Below are positions 49,620-63,027 of a stretch of DNA of 64,000 nucleotides, piece by piece (position 1 is the stretch's first letter; each line of letters starts with the position of its first letter). Source of the DNA: Neurospora tetraspora (Eukaryota; Ascomycota; Sordariomycetes; Sordariales; Sordariaceae). The position numbers and the translations under genes were made by a program. Where the stretch lies: NCBI RefSeq assembly GCF_033439725.1, contig NW_026944388.1, positions 3,596,001-3,660,000 on the forward strand, written 5' to 3'. The notes beneath the pieces are model-generated. The model did no database searches and was not told where the DNA came from. It saw only the letters and a list, made by a program, of their open reading frames with translations.

Positions 49620-51746
49620 ATGGCTGCCCTCTCGCCGCCTACCCGTTTGGTCACGCACAGTGTTGAACCTGAACGGCCGGCATCGCCTTCCCCCGCAATT
49701 GCACCACCAGCAGACGCACCAGCACCAGCACCCGCCACAATGGACGACACCGCGAGGCTTGTCTCAGATCTGCACCAAAAGCTCGCCCACCTCGACGGCA
49801 AGGTCGCTGCTTACCAGCGCGACATGCTTGCCGAGTTTCACCGGTACATGGACGACTGTCTGAAAAACTACCCAGTCCACGTTTCGTCCGAGGTCTCCCG
49901 AGTCATGGCCGAGTCCATGCACAAGTACCCGGCCCTCACCTTGATGGCCCGCGACGCCCGCGACGCCCGCGACGCTGAAAGTCCTCGACCTCAGTCGCCC
50001 ACAAACAAGATCCTCGACAGTGAAGCCCTTCCCAGAGACGTTCGCAAGTCGCCTCCGCCCATTTTGTACCATACATCCGGCACCCCGAAGGAAGGCCCAA
50101 GAAGCCCCCATGAGCGCGAGAGAGAGTTCCAAGGCTTGTTCACTCCTAGATACCTGCCCCTGCTCGATAGCACCCACCGCGGCCTGCAGTCACCCCCGGA
50201 GTCGCCAGTGCCCACGCCGCTGCCGCTTCCCTTGTCTCAAGATAATGTGAAGAAAGTGGAGGACTTCAAGGAGCCAGAGGCCATGTTGAAGCTTGAAATC
50301 CGCCCGACCCCGGTCAGACGGATGACCGACCGATCCTCATCGTCAGTTGAGTCGTCGGCTTCTGGAAGCGACTCAAAATTGCGAAGGAGCGCTTTGCGAC
50401 GTTCTTCGAGTTCAACCAAGGGCAGCCCGCGCCGGGTGCGTTTCGAATTTGCGGGTGAGGAGGTGTTTCCATCGACTTCTCCCCAGGACACTTCTGCCGT
50501 TACAGTCCCGCCCCTGTTCAGTGGGGATGATGGGGCAGATGGGGCGCAGACTCCTCCTCCTCCCCCTCCTCAACTGGAGGCCGCTGCGCCTATCATACCC
50601 TCGATAAACGAACCACCTGCGTATAGCGGAACATCGTTGCTTGACGTTGAAGGCGAGGAGGACGCGCTGCCGAGGCCTAAGAAAGTCTCGTCCACACAAG
50701 CACTTCGCGCGCTTTCTCGGAACGCCCCCCTAGATGCCGGAACTTGGACAGAGGTGAATGCGGACTTGGAAGAGACGCCCAAGATGAACGGCGGAACGCA
50801 AGAGAATAGCGCCCTACAGCAAGACCAGCCGTCAGGGCAGTTTTCCGGAGGAATGCCACAAGACGGTCAGCGTCACGAACAGCTTCATCCTCAAGCAGAG
50901 AATCTCACAAAACACAAAGTCGAGACCAAATCTTCCCCTCTCGCACACCATGTTGTAACGCAACAGCCCAATGGCGACCAGAGTCTCGGGTCCCCACTGG
51001 AAGAGTTGCAACGGGATGAAGACGACGACAGTTCCGACGACGACGAATTTCTCTCGATGAAACCGAAGAAAAAGCCAATCTCGCCAACTATTCGAAGCTC
51101 ATTTGGGCGGCTACCTACGATCTCTGAGACCGCTCAAAACACTGCAAGGTCTTCACCCAACAACGCCGCTCATACTAAATCGCCGGCGGTGGATGAGTTT
51201 GGTAAAGGGAAGGTGGTGGATGACGTACCCGAAGATGCCTTCTTTGACTTTGAGGGAGAGGGCATCTCTACTGGTGTAGAATCCGATACAGAGAAGTACA
51301 TCGCCGAAGATGATTCCGATGATGACGACAACGACGCTGCTGCGAGCAAGATACCACCCGAAGAACGCCCGAGAGTGGCCTCCATAGCCAGCGGATCTAA
51401 TGCGCAGACTGAACCAGCCCCAGTCCGCAAGATTCCTCCGGCCACGCCATCGGCCGCCTTGTTTGGCCACTCGGTCGGATCGTACAAGGGAACTTCCATG
51501 CGGATGAACCCCATCAGCAACCCGAAGCTGTACGATGAGATTGCTGGCATGAGAAACGTACACACCTTTGTTGGTAGTGTCGATGGACGCAGCGGCGTGG
51601 AGGCTATTGATATGGGGAGCTACCGTGCATATTTGGTTAAGAACCATGCCAGTGCTACCCCCCGCAGTTTCACGGAGCGATTGGCATTTGAAGAGGCTAT
51701 GGAGCGGAGGAGGTCAATGAGGGACTCGGACAACGAAGATGTGTAG
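49620..51746 (+). CDS. Disordered hypothetical protein with RVxF-like motif
   Basis: Single exon, 708 residues, from ATG 49620. An overlapping ATG three bases upstream is out of frame. The family is not recognised. Residues about 40-110 are a likely helical segment (DLHQKLAHLDGKVAAYQRDM). Most of the rest is Pro/Ser/Asp/Glu-rich and disordered. Residues 268-275 (PRRVRF plus flanks) match the RVxF docking motif of protein phosphatase 1 and follow a basic Ser cluster. The last 100 residues look conserved and folded (NPKLYDEIAGMRNVHTFVGS, then SFTERLAFEEAMERRRSM). A scaffold or phosphatase-linked role is inference. The TAG stop is followed by TGA after 14 codons. Confidence 0.85.
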   Translation: MAALSPPTRLVTHSVEPERPASPSPAIAPPADAPAPAPATMDDTARLVSDLHQKLAHLDGKVAAYQRDMLAEFHRYMDDCLKNYPVHVSSEVSRVMAESMHKYPALTLMARDARDARDAESPRPQSPTNKILDSEALPRDVRKSPPPILYHTSGTPKEGPRSPHEREREFQGLFTPRYLPLLDSTHRGLQSPPESPVPTPLPLPLSQDNVKKVEDFKEPEAMLKLEIRPTPVRRMTDRSSSSVESSASGSDSKLRRSALRRSSSSTKGSPRRVRFEFAGEEVFPSTSPQDTSAVTVPPLFSGDDGADGAQTPPPPPPQLEAAAPIIPSINEPPAYSGTSLLDVEGEEDALPRPKKVSSTQALRALSRNAPLDAGTWTEVNADLEETPKMNGGTQENSALQQDQPSGQFSGGMPQDGQRHEQLHPQAENLTKHKVETKSSPLAHHVVTQQPNGDQSLGSPLEELQRDEDDDSSDDDEFLSMKPKKKPISPTIRSSFGRLPTISETAQNTARSSPNNAAHTKSPAVDEFGKGKVVDDVPEDAFFDFEGEGISTGVESDTEKYIAEDDSDDDDNDAAASKIPPEERPRVASIASGSNAQTEPAPVRKIPPATPSAALFGHSVGSYKGTSMRMNPISNPKLYDEIAGMRNVHTFVGSVDGRSGVEAIDMGSYRAYLVKNHASATPRSFTERLAFEEAMERRRSMRDSDNEDV

Positions 51747-52783
51747 AATCATATTAATAACGACACGCTGTGGTCTGCATGATACCCTAGAGGAGCAAAG
51801 GGGTGGAAAGGGTTACGCATGAAATTGCTGAGATAGGAGTTCATGAAACGGCATTACCAGAGGTAGACATTTCCTCTCTGAACATTGCATCGAACCTGCT
51901 TACAAGCGACGCTTCTTCTTCTATCATCACCCTGTAACAGTAAAGGCTTCATCATGATACAAACGCAAGTGGGCATACGAGGAACCTAATGACATGTTGT
52001 ACCGGAGTGAGCGGCAGCCAGATGGGCGACATGGCGGGTGATACACTAATGCTCAGTATGCAATGGGAAAATGATCAATTGGACTTCTTAAATCATGCAA
52101 TTGTCCGTATCACCATGCCCAGTCGTCCGCTTCGGGACCACGGACCGGCGGTAACAAGCCGGACGCTGTCCGTTGTCACTTCGGTGCCCCGGGTCCGGGC
52201 GTCAGTTCCCGAATCCGGGCACGGAGGCTCTTGCGCAACCAATCAGAAAGAACGAATTCATGAACCATGCCTTAACAACATGGGGGTCTTGAAGGGGTTT
52301 AGAAGGAGGCGCGGTGCACTTCGTCCAATCTTTGTCATGGCGGCTTGTCTCTTCACACCACTCATGCACCCCCATTTCTCCAAGGACCAAGTCTTTCCCG
52401 TCGCGATGCCAGACTCAACTTATTCCCAGCAATCTGGCTTGGGTGTTCTCCCTTGATTGCTGCAAAACCAATTGACCTGAACTTCAATTAAACAGACTGG
52501 TGAATCTGCGAACAATTCGATAACCGAGATATCGCAATTGCCTGGTGGCTGGATAACTATACACATCAACCACGTCACGAAGACAAAGGAAAGGTGGTGG
52601 CGGGCAAGGGATACCAAGCATACAGCTAGGTGTCCTCAGAGACAACAAGGTCCCCAACCAAGATCCGAGACCGCAAAAACAAACGACGAACCAAATGAAA
52701 TGACACGACACTACCGCTTCGCGACCACGTCGCCGCTGCCAACAACCACGGCAGGGACAAAGTCCCCAAGACCAACAGCCATA
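51747..52783. other. Intergenic region, no gene seen
   Basis: The 3' end of the previous gene and the promoter and leader of the glutaminyl cyclase. An in-frame ATG at 52700 would add 28 residues before the signal peptide and is unlikely to be the main start. Confidence 0.6.
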
Positions 52784-54085
52784 ATGTCTTCCATACCCAC
52801 CCTCCTCCACCTCCTCTTCACTACCATCCTCCTCCTCGCTATCCCAACCCTCGCCTACCAACCCCTCTCCGACACCCAACTCAAAGCCGTCCCCGGCCCC
52901 ATCGAGTCCGACTTCGACATCAAAACCGGCGCGCTCCTCGCCCCGATCCTGATCCCCCGCGTCCCCGGCACCCCCGGGCAAGCCAAAGTCCAAAAACACT
53001 TTGTCGACTTCTTCACCCGCGAACTGCCCGAGTGGGAAATCTCGTGGCAGAACTCGACAGCCACCACCCCGCTCTCAGGAAACAAACAAATCCCGTTTCA
53101 GAACCTGATCTTCCGCCGGGAACCGCCATGGACGAAAGAGCGAGGGCCGGGCAGGGCGGCGCTGCTGACGCTAGTGGCGCATTACGATAGCAAGATCAGT
53201 CCGGAGGGATTCATCGGGGCGACGGATAGCGCGGCGCCTTGTGCGGTTTTGATGCATGTCGCGAGAACGGTGGAGGGGTATTTGAAGAAGGTTTATGAGC
53301 AAGGGGTGGCGGAGGGGTTGGGGAAGGAAGGGAGGGAGGATCCGGGACGGGAGATGGGGGTGCAGATACTGTTGTTGGATGGCGAGGAGGCGTTTAAGGA
53401 GTGGACGGATACGGATTCGCTTTATGGTGCTCGGTGAGTTATGCTATTGTGCTTGTTGTTGTGCTATGGAAGCCATCAAGGCAAGAGACTAACTGGTACT
53501 CAAAACAGATCCCTCTCCTACGAATGGGAAAACACCCCCTACCCCGCCCTCTCGCGCTTCAAGAACCCTCTCCGACAAATCGACCTCTTCGTCCTCCTCG
53601 ACCTCCTCGGCTCCGCCGACCCGGGCGTCCCTTCTTACTTCCAGACCACCCACTGGGCATACAAGAACATGGCCACCGTCGAGTCGCGCATGCGCGCCCT
53701 CGGTCTGCTGGAAAGCAAACCCAAGAACCCGTTTCTGCCCGAAGCCGGCAAGCTCAACGAGCATTTCGGGAGGGTTTACGTGGGCGATGACCACCAGCCG
53801 TTCATGGCCAAGGGCGCGCCCGTGTTGCATATGATCCCCACGCCGTTTCCGCATGTGTGGCATAAGATTGAGGATGATGGGGAGCATTTGGATTTGCCTA
53901 CGGTCAGGGATTGGGCGAGGATCGTGACGGCTTTTACTGTTGAGTATTTGGAGGCTGCTGGGGGAGAGGTAGGGGCTGGGGCTGGGACTGGGAAGGAGGG
54001 CAAAGGGGAGGATACTGCTGCGAAGCAGGGGACTACTACTGATGGGGAGGAGAAGGCTGGCGCGGGAGTTGGGAAGGGGCCTTGA
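52784..54085 (+). CDS. Secreted glutaminyl-peptide cyclotransferase (M28-like)
   Basis: Two exons, 52784-53433 and 53509-54085, joined across a split Arg codon; 408 residues. Start 52784 was chosen because it begins a clear signal peptide (TLLHLLFTTILLLAIPTLA). The fold is that of zinc-dependent glutaminyl cyclases: AHYDSK and GATDSAAPCAVLMHVAR with the metal-binding Asp, LLDGEEAFKEW with the catalytic Glu, and FPHVWHKIEDDGEHLD near the end with the metal-binding His. It should turn N-terminal Gln of secreted peptides into pyroglutamate in the secretory pathway. The last 40 residues are low-complexity Gly/Lys/Thr and probably dispensable. Confidence 0.93.
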
Positions 54086-54486
54086 TGTCTCTTGTTTCCT
54101 TTTCCGTATGTTTTCGCGAATGGACATGCTATCAATTTAAATGCTTCCGGCTCGTCGTGGATGAAAGTGCAGTGCCCTAGATGCTCCTATGTGGTCTGAT
54201 CTACAAGGTGCATACATATGTACACTACTATCGGATGGTGGAGCGATGCCTAGAGTCTCGACTTCTGCGGATGACAGACATCGACGGAAAGCATGGTTTG
54301 CATACGTCTGTATAAATCCGTAACTTAGCTATGACTTTGTAACCACGATTGAAAACATCTGCTCGTTTATCTTTAACCAACTTTTACGTCGTAGAAGTAA
54401 AACAGCCCATTCTGGAGGCATCCAACATGTATCCTATAGGGGTGCAGCGGGGTGGCGGGGCAGGACCATATTGGCGCTGTCACAGC
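54086..54486. other. 3' flank and transposon target site
   Basis: The 3' end of the cyclase transcript. It ends with GTCACAGC (54479-54486), the left copy of the target duplication of the next element. Confidence 0.7.
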
Positions 54487-54611
54487 CGGTCCGCCTAAAT
54501 CGACTGTGTACCATTCTTAGCCGACTGTGTGGAGCGCTCCCAACCAACCACATACCAGGGAACACGTATGGTTACCGCATGTTGGCGCCCGCAAAATCCT
54601 CACCAAAGTGA
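54487..54611 (+). repeat. Left terminal inverted repeat
   Basis: Begins CGGTCCGCCTAAATCGACTG and ends CCTCACCAAAGTGA. Blocks at the outer end, around TTAGCCGACTGTGT, and at the inner end match the right repeat; the middle has diverged. Confidence 0.8.
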
Positions 54612-57600
54612 TATGGTATGAATATTTGCATTACTAGCGTATATAGAAGTTAATACAATAATCGAGTTATTGAACAAAATATCATAAAAGTAAGTTACAG
54701 TATTAAGGCTCTTAGAGGTACACTAACCAACCGCTATACAAATACCTAAAATTATTGACTTTACTAGTTCCTAACTAGAGGCGCCCACCCATACCCCTAA
54801 TCCTATCCCTTTACTAGAATTCTTCTACACACAAAAGGTTAAGCCCTCTAAAGACTGTTAGGATAGGTTTTTCGACGTTAATAAGTTCGTTAAAGAGGAA
54901 AAGCAATCCCCATTTCCCTTACCTACATCTAAATCCAAATAAGTAGAAGATAAGCCAGCAGTATCCTCTCTCCAAGCGCTTACTAAAAGAGAAAAAAAAA
55001 TATCGACGCGCTAGTAAAGGATATAAACGAAGTAGCAGTTTACATTAGATTTAATATTATTAAAAAAAAGGGCTAATAACTACTGTAAAGGCAAGCTAAC
55101 TCAATATAATTTAGAGTATATTAAAGGAGCAGCGCGTAGCAGTAAGAGCAATTCGATAGTTACAATAAAGAAGAGGACGACGATAGCGAGTATAAAGGAG
55201 AACTATAATTGGAAGGTGAAGGCGGTTTTCGCTAACACAATGAGTATCTAATAATTTACTCTTATAGTCGCTAATTATAACTACACTCTCAATTCTTCAG
55301 CTGCTACCTACCTACCTACCTAACGCCGTTTCTAACGTATAAAAGAAGTTATTACAAATATTATTAAGTAGGCCAAGTAACTAAAGACGTTTAATTCAAA
55401 TATTACTTCCGCTATTAAATTAAAATTCCCTAATATTAAAATTACGCCTAAAAATATATAGAATGTACTAATTAGTAAGAAAGCAAGGGTAATAAGTACG
55501 CTAACTCCTTCCTAATAGTTCCTTAACGTTCTAATTACAATACCTGGCGTAATTAGTAAAATCTTTCGTAAAAGAGGTAAGGAGGAGGGACCGATAGAGA
55601 GAATCTTTTAGACTTATCTATAGTATATTAATTAATTAAAGAAGAATTTAGAAGTATAGAGTTTAGATTATACTCATAAAGTTCATAAATATAATATACC
55701 TCTCCTATAAATTTATAGCATTATTACGTTACATACTACCTTTAATATAGGGTATTATCTTCTATTTAGTAAGAAGGAGGTATACTTTATATAGATTCTG
55801 GAGTAGTTAAATAAGCTATTGAACAATTATAGTATCCCTACATTAGAAGTTATTATTATAGACTATAATAAGGTATATATGAAGGTTTGCCACGCTATCT
55901 TTACTATTACTTAGTACTAGATTTGTCTTTAGTACGTAATAAAGAATATTGCTTTTAACGTTAAGAAGAAGTAGAAGGGTATATTCGAAGGTATAATATT
56001 AGGGAATTGAAGTAGTAACAGTAGTTATTTATATAATAAGTTTCGGATAGATATTAATCTAGCTAATTAAGATTATACCTCCTATTAAGTAACTTCTAAA
56101 CTTTTTAGCAATAAAGACTGCGTTCAATATTTAGAGGACTCCGCTAGGAATACCTATCTCTAACAGTTAATTAGGTTAGTATTAGAAGGCTCGAACCGTA
56201 AGTAAATTAATAACGCTAATAATATATTAGCTACTTAGACCTCTATAGTATACGTAGGCTTTGAAGAGGATTTTTAAATACAATAGAGGGTATTATTAGT
56301 AGAATTCCCTAAGTAATAGGGTAAGAATTCCGCCTCCTTTCCTTTCTTTTCCTTCCTCTCCCCTCCTCTCCCCTTACTAACTAACTCTTTTATAAAAATA
56401 ATCGACTACCTCTGCAAAATTTACCTCCCCTTACACAACGAATTCGCCTACTTTATTATAAAATTGTACTATAATTATAGTATTCGTATAACTTCCCGTA
56501 TAGAAGGCTTATATAGAGTATTGAAATCGCTATTTAAAAACCGCTGCATTAATCTTGACGAATTATTAATTACTATTAAAATAATATTTAATCAATTGTA
56601 GGCTAATTTCGAGGCTAAGTACATGGTATAGATCTCTAAACGCGTTACCTAATACCCCAAAGAATTAAATAACTAAATTTACTATTAGCTTTAATATACT
56701 TAAATTACTAAATAAGTAGGTTACTATAGTAATAGTATTTAATTTAAAGGACTAATATAGGAATATAAGCTTAGCGAAACTTATAGAGGAGGTTAAGAAG
56801 TAGTACACTACGTACTTTATATAGTAATATAGTTTACTTTATTAATATAATTTGATAGCTCTCGTAAAGGCAAGGGGATTTATATAGTAGGGTATAGTAA
56901 ATTAGTACTAGTAGTTAAAACTAAACTAAGTACGTCCCCTCCCATTTATACTTAATAATTTCTTACTAACTATACAATACAGCCGTTGTCAACTAACTTC
57001 CTATTACTTCGCTACGAGGTTAATCCTCGCCTAATTATTACTAACCGCTGGCAGGCCCCTAAGAATAGCCCCCAACCTCTCCCTAATACAGTTTACTAGC
57101 TAATAGTTAATAGAGGAAGTATACAATATAATTCATCTTACGATACCCCTCCTAAGGCTTTATAATTTCTACTAAAGAAGAAGAGGATGACCGTAACTAT
57201 ATTAGTTAGTTAATAAGAGGAGGAGGTGAAGGTTGAAGTATAGAATATGAAGGAGGAGGCAGTACGATTATAAACGTAGTTTTAAGAATTAAGGGAATTA
57301 CAATAGCGTAAAATATAATTGGAAGTACAATTGCAGGAATTTAACATTGAATAATAAATTTAACTACTACTAGTATACTATTACTACCAATATGGGTACT
57401 AATACCGCGCGCCTATAGCGACGGCGCTTATAGTAATATCCTTATATTAGGAGATAATACTCCCTCCCTTATAGTAATACCCCTTATAGCAATATTTGGA
57501 CCCTTACTAGCCGCCACTATCTACCTAGCCGCGGCCATCTACCCAGCAGAACTCTCACTAGCTATTATATTAGCAATGGTATTAGTTGATTCAATACTAC

Positions 57601-57728
57601 TAGTAATCGTAATAATGCATGTATTAATATAAACTCTATAGTTTCAGCACCTTCTACGTAAGTTAGTATATTAAAGTGCTTTATTTGTGTGATTCCTGGC
57701 GACTTTTAGTGTAGATGTTGTACGCATG

Positions 57729-57832
57729 TCACTTTGGTGAGGATTTGGCGGGCGGCAATATGGTTGTGCTATTGGTTAGAAGGGTCCTACACAGTCGGCT
57801 AAGAATCTAATACAGTCGATTTAGGCGGCCCG
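57729..57832 (-). repeat. Right terminal inverted repeat
   Basis: Inverted counterpart of 54487-54611, starting CGGGCCGCCTAAATCGACTG on the minus strand. About 20 bp shorter than the left one. Confidence 0.8.
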
Positions 57833-57840
57833 GTCACAGC

Positions 57841-59664
<1,824 letters not shown>

Positions 59665-60462
59665 ACAGAGCAGCCTCGAGGAACTGGAAGGCAGACACCG
59701 CCGGTGCCAGGGTTTCCTCCACCAGTTTTGGATCGACCGATGCCAGTAGTGCCAGGGTTTTCTCCACCAGGATTCCAGAATCGCGGGCAACTGATGCCAG
59801 TAAACGAGGGCTGCTACACCGAAGAGCAGATTCTAGGAGGGCGGACAATGCTGGCGCCAGGGCAACGCCATTCAATGTCTTCTCAACCGATGCCAGGATA
59901 TCCTCCCCCGGGGAGGTATCCTCAACCGATGCCAGGGTATCCTCCACCAGGGAGGTATCCTCAACCGATGCCAGGACATCCTCCACCAGGGAGATATCCT
60001 CAACCGATGCCAGGGTATCCTCCACCAGGGAGGTATCCTCAACCGATGCCAGGGTATCCTTCAGGTCAACAGGTTCAAACTGGGCATTTACCGAGAGGAA
60101 ATGATTTGGTTAACCGTGGCATGGGTTCGTCTACAGATCGATTAATGGCGTGGATGGAAAATTTTAACATTGGCAATTATGGGGTGCACAGGCCACGGCG
60201 GTCAGTCCCCATGGAACCCAGTTTCAACCCGTTTATACATAATAATGGACAGCTAAATATGATGATGATGCCACATGGGCCTCGAATACAAACAGGTGTA
60301 GTGGGCAATGGACACCCAAATGCGATGCCACGACCTCAGTTGCGTCAATCATCTTTTGTGCCTTCGGTTTCCTATCCTCCACCGGCGTCAGATGAGCCTC
60401 GACATCAACAGATGGGGATTCCACAAAGTTCTCAAACTCAAACGCATGATGTGAACGATTGA
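59665..60462 (+). other. In-frame open extension of the CDK after TAG (265 codons)
   Basis: Continues the kinase frame without any stop to TGA 60460-60462. The encoded segment is Pro/Met/Gln/Tyr-rich, with a 13-residue repeat QPMPGYPPPGRYP, then a less repetitive part with MAWMENFNIGNYGVHRPRR. There is no ATG near its start, so a separate gene is unlikely. Codon choice is weaker than in the kinase. Repeat copies differ almost only at synonymous positions, which supports translation. Confidence 0.65.
59884..60060. repeat. 39-bp tandem repeat, 4.5 copies
   Basis: Units start at 59884, 59923, 59962 and 60001, with a partial copy at 60040. Of six base differences between copies, five are synonymous in the kinase frame and one changes Tyr to His. 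Confidence 0.95.
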
Positions 60463-61635
60463 TCAAACACCTAAAGTCAACCGCCAGGCTGGAGAGAAAA
60501 ATGAGGAGTTTCCGCCTGATTCTCAATCATTTCGGACAAGAACATACGCCGATGTTGCAAGTTCCTCAAAGGTTATACACCCGAAGCCAACCAGGCAATA
60601 ACTGCGGATGCCATAAGGTGGCCAATGTCAAGCACACACGTCTGACGAGCACAAAATGATAATGGTATACGGCAGCTCATGTTTCTATCACCAACGCAGC
60701 ATGTTTATGTTTCACAATAAAAGCAAAAGCAGGAAGCTTGGACGAGGATGACGGGAAAATGGCAGCGCAGGCTTTAGGGAGGATGGGGTTAGAGAAATGT
60801 TACTTGTGCATTTGCATTTCTTTCAAATAGTTGTTGCGTTTTGTAGCGGAGGTTCTTATGTATTAGATCAAAGCGAACTTTGAGAGTGTTGTCCATTATT
60901 TTTTTCCTGATGTCAATGAGTTGTCAATGAGTTTTCTCGTGAGCGGTGATTCGGGGGACGGGAACTAATCAGCAGGACTGGAGTTCTAAATCATTGAGAT
61001 ACCACCAGCTGATATACTGTGTAGTCGTTTCTGTGGGAAAAGTTCGGTGATAATAAAATTCTTTATTATTGTATCGGGCGTATGTCTTGTAGTCTATATT
61101 GTTTACACCAAGCGAACTCTTATCGTCAACCCAACCGGCTTTTCGTATTCGTTGACATGTTGGATACAATGACCTTTTAAGGCTCCTTGTTGGGTTATTA
61201 ATGCATCTGGATTCCCCCGGACCGATCCCGTGGAGGTGGAACACCCCGCAAGAGGAGCGCCTATCGATAAGCCTTGATCCCTGGCCGGCCCAGGTGCCTG
61301 GAAGCCTGGGCCTTCTCCACCTGATTTCTTGTAGCCGCAGTGTACCAGCGCCGGACATAGCGCACTGCGACGGACTTCGACGCTACCAAAGAGCCGCTAC
61401 TGGACTGTCCGAGCTTGATCCATGCCCTGCAACCGTACAATAACCCGTCCCCAACGACATCTCGATTATCGTGTCTCCTGGCCACGGACAACTCAACTTC
61501 AACCACATCCCATCTCGATTTCGGAGCATGGCATTTCGCCTTCACAACATCTAGCCGACCAGCCGTTTCTCCATCGACAAATCCCATCTTCTCACTGCAT
61601 GCTTTAAACCGTCTTTCCGGAAAACAGTCGCCGCG
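60463..61635. other. Intergenic region, no gene seen
   Basis: The 3' end of the CDK transcript, an A+T-richer middle and the leader of SGF73. Only short unconvincing frames. Confidence 0.6.
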
Positions 61636-63027
61636 ATGGCTACCGTGGAGTCACGCAAAGGTACGGTGCTCCTTCTGACGCGCCCGCAATCATGGCGAAG
61701 CGATGCTTTCCACAGAACGACACTGACCATTCTTGTGCGAGGGAACAGACGAGGAGGCAACCACTATCAAGGTTGCCTCGTCAAAAGCGACCCGCAATAT
61801 CGTCAAGCTGAAGAGACAACCAACTAAGCCCTCTAAGCCAGGCAATTGGAAGGATGCCACGACATCGCTCGATAGTATGTAGTCATCCACTCATCCCCGG
61901 ACCTCTTGCCCCGCTAACCGGTTGCTTACACAAACTTAGACGAGGAAAAGAAAAGGGCCAAAGAGGCCGGTAACGCCGCCCCTCCGAGCCCCATCATCAA
62001 CCAACTAGATCTCCCCGCACAAGTAACATTCGACACCGGCCGTCCGCTTGACGATGTTCCCGACCTGATCTATTGCAAACTCTGCAAGAAGGGAGTCATC
62101 AGAACCTCCGGGAAGGAGCATATCGACGAATGTCTTCGCATCAAGAGGGAAAAGGCGCAACGCAAAAAGGAGGCCCGCGAGGCACGTGAGCGCGCCAAGG
62201 AGGCTGCTCGCGAGGAGGAAGCCCGCAAAAACGACCCCGACGGCGGAGCGGGGCGCGACGATGACGACAGCGATGCCGAAGAACCCACCGAGAGGAAAGG
62301 GAACAGCGGAAAGACGACAAAGAAGGCTACCGGCAAGAAGCCCGATGTCGGCGGGAAGAAGAGGAAGGCCGAGGGAGACCTGGAGAAGGGCAAGGCCAAG
62401 AAGAAGAAGGACGAACCGAAACCGAAGACCGCCAAGCCCAAGGGTCCTGTTGACGTTGAGAGGCAGTGCGGTGTCATCTTGCCCAACGGCCAGCCTTGCG
62501 CTCGTTCACTCACCTGCAAGAGTCATAGTATGTCGGCCAAGAGATCGGTGCCAGGGCGATCCCTACCGTATGATATGCTACTTGTGGCATACCAGAAGAA
62601 GAATCAAGCGAAGCAGCAGAGAGCCGCCATCGACGCAAATGCCCCGTTGGAGGACGACGACGATCCGAATGCCGGTGCGGTGGACAGCGATGAGGAGACG
62701 GCTGCCGTTATGAACGCCCTAGCGAATTGGCGACCACAACCGGTTATCCCTCAACCTATTATTGCACCGATCAAAAGGCAGTACCAGCTGGCACGGTTGC
62801 ACGAGCAACTTCAAACGGTAACCAACGGCGGCCGACTTAACATCTTCAAGGTTGTTGGATTTGGTGCCCAGAAGCTTCCGGAGGGCCATCCCGGCCTTTA
62901 TCAGCAGGAGGAGGAACATGCCGGCGACCCCGACGTCTCCATGCAAGATGCATTTTCCCGACGTTCATCAACATTTAGTCTTGCAGGACCACCGCAGCGA
63001 AGGCCATCAGTGACAAGCAGAGCTTAG
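61636..63027 (+). CDS. sgf73: SAGA deubiquitinase-module subunit Sgf73 (ataxin-7 family), TAG-terminated with open extension
   Basis: Three exons: 61636-61660, 61749-61874 and 61940-63027; 412 residues to TAG. The first acceptor (GGAACAG, ending 61748) is the one that keeps frame. A zinc-finger motif with Cys96, Cys99, His111 and Cys115 (YCKLCKKG...HIDEC) lies near the N-terminus. Lys/Glu-rich linkers follow. The SCA7 domain ([20 protein letters not shown], then [17 protein letters not shown]) spans about 225-290. Sgf73 anchors the Ubp8/Sgf11/Sus1 module to SAGA for removal of ubiquitin from histone H2B; the same is inferred. The C-terminal part to 412 is helical, then Ser/Arg-rich. The TAG stop (63025-63027) is followed in frame by at least 324 open codons. 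Confidence 0.93.

Larger units (their letters stand above)
54487..57832. mobile_element. RIP-decayed Mutator-like (MULE) DNA transposon, 3.3 kb
   Basis: Left and right ends are long inverted repeats, flanked by an exact 8-bp duplication GTCACAGC (54479-54486 and 57833-57840). The interior is very A+T-rich with stops in all frames, as after RIP. One stretch (about 56495-56590, plus) still reads TSRIEGLYRVLKSLFKNRC, matching the conserved TSRVEG...LK part of MULE transposases. Long ends and an 8-9-bp duplication agree with that family. It is dead as an autonomous element. It lies 728 bp upstream of the CDK start. Confidence 0.8.
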
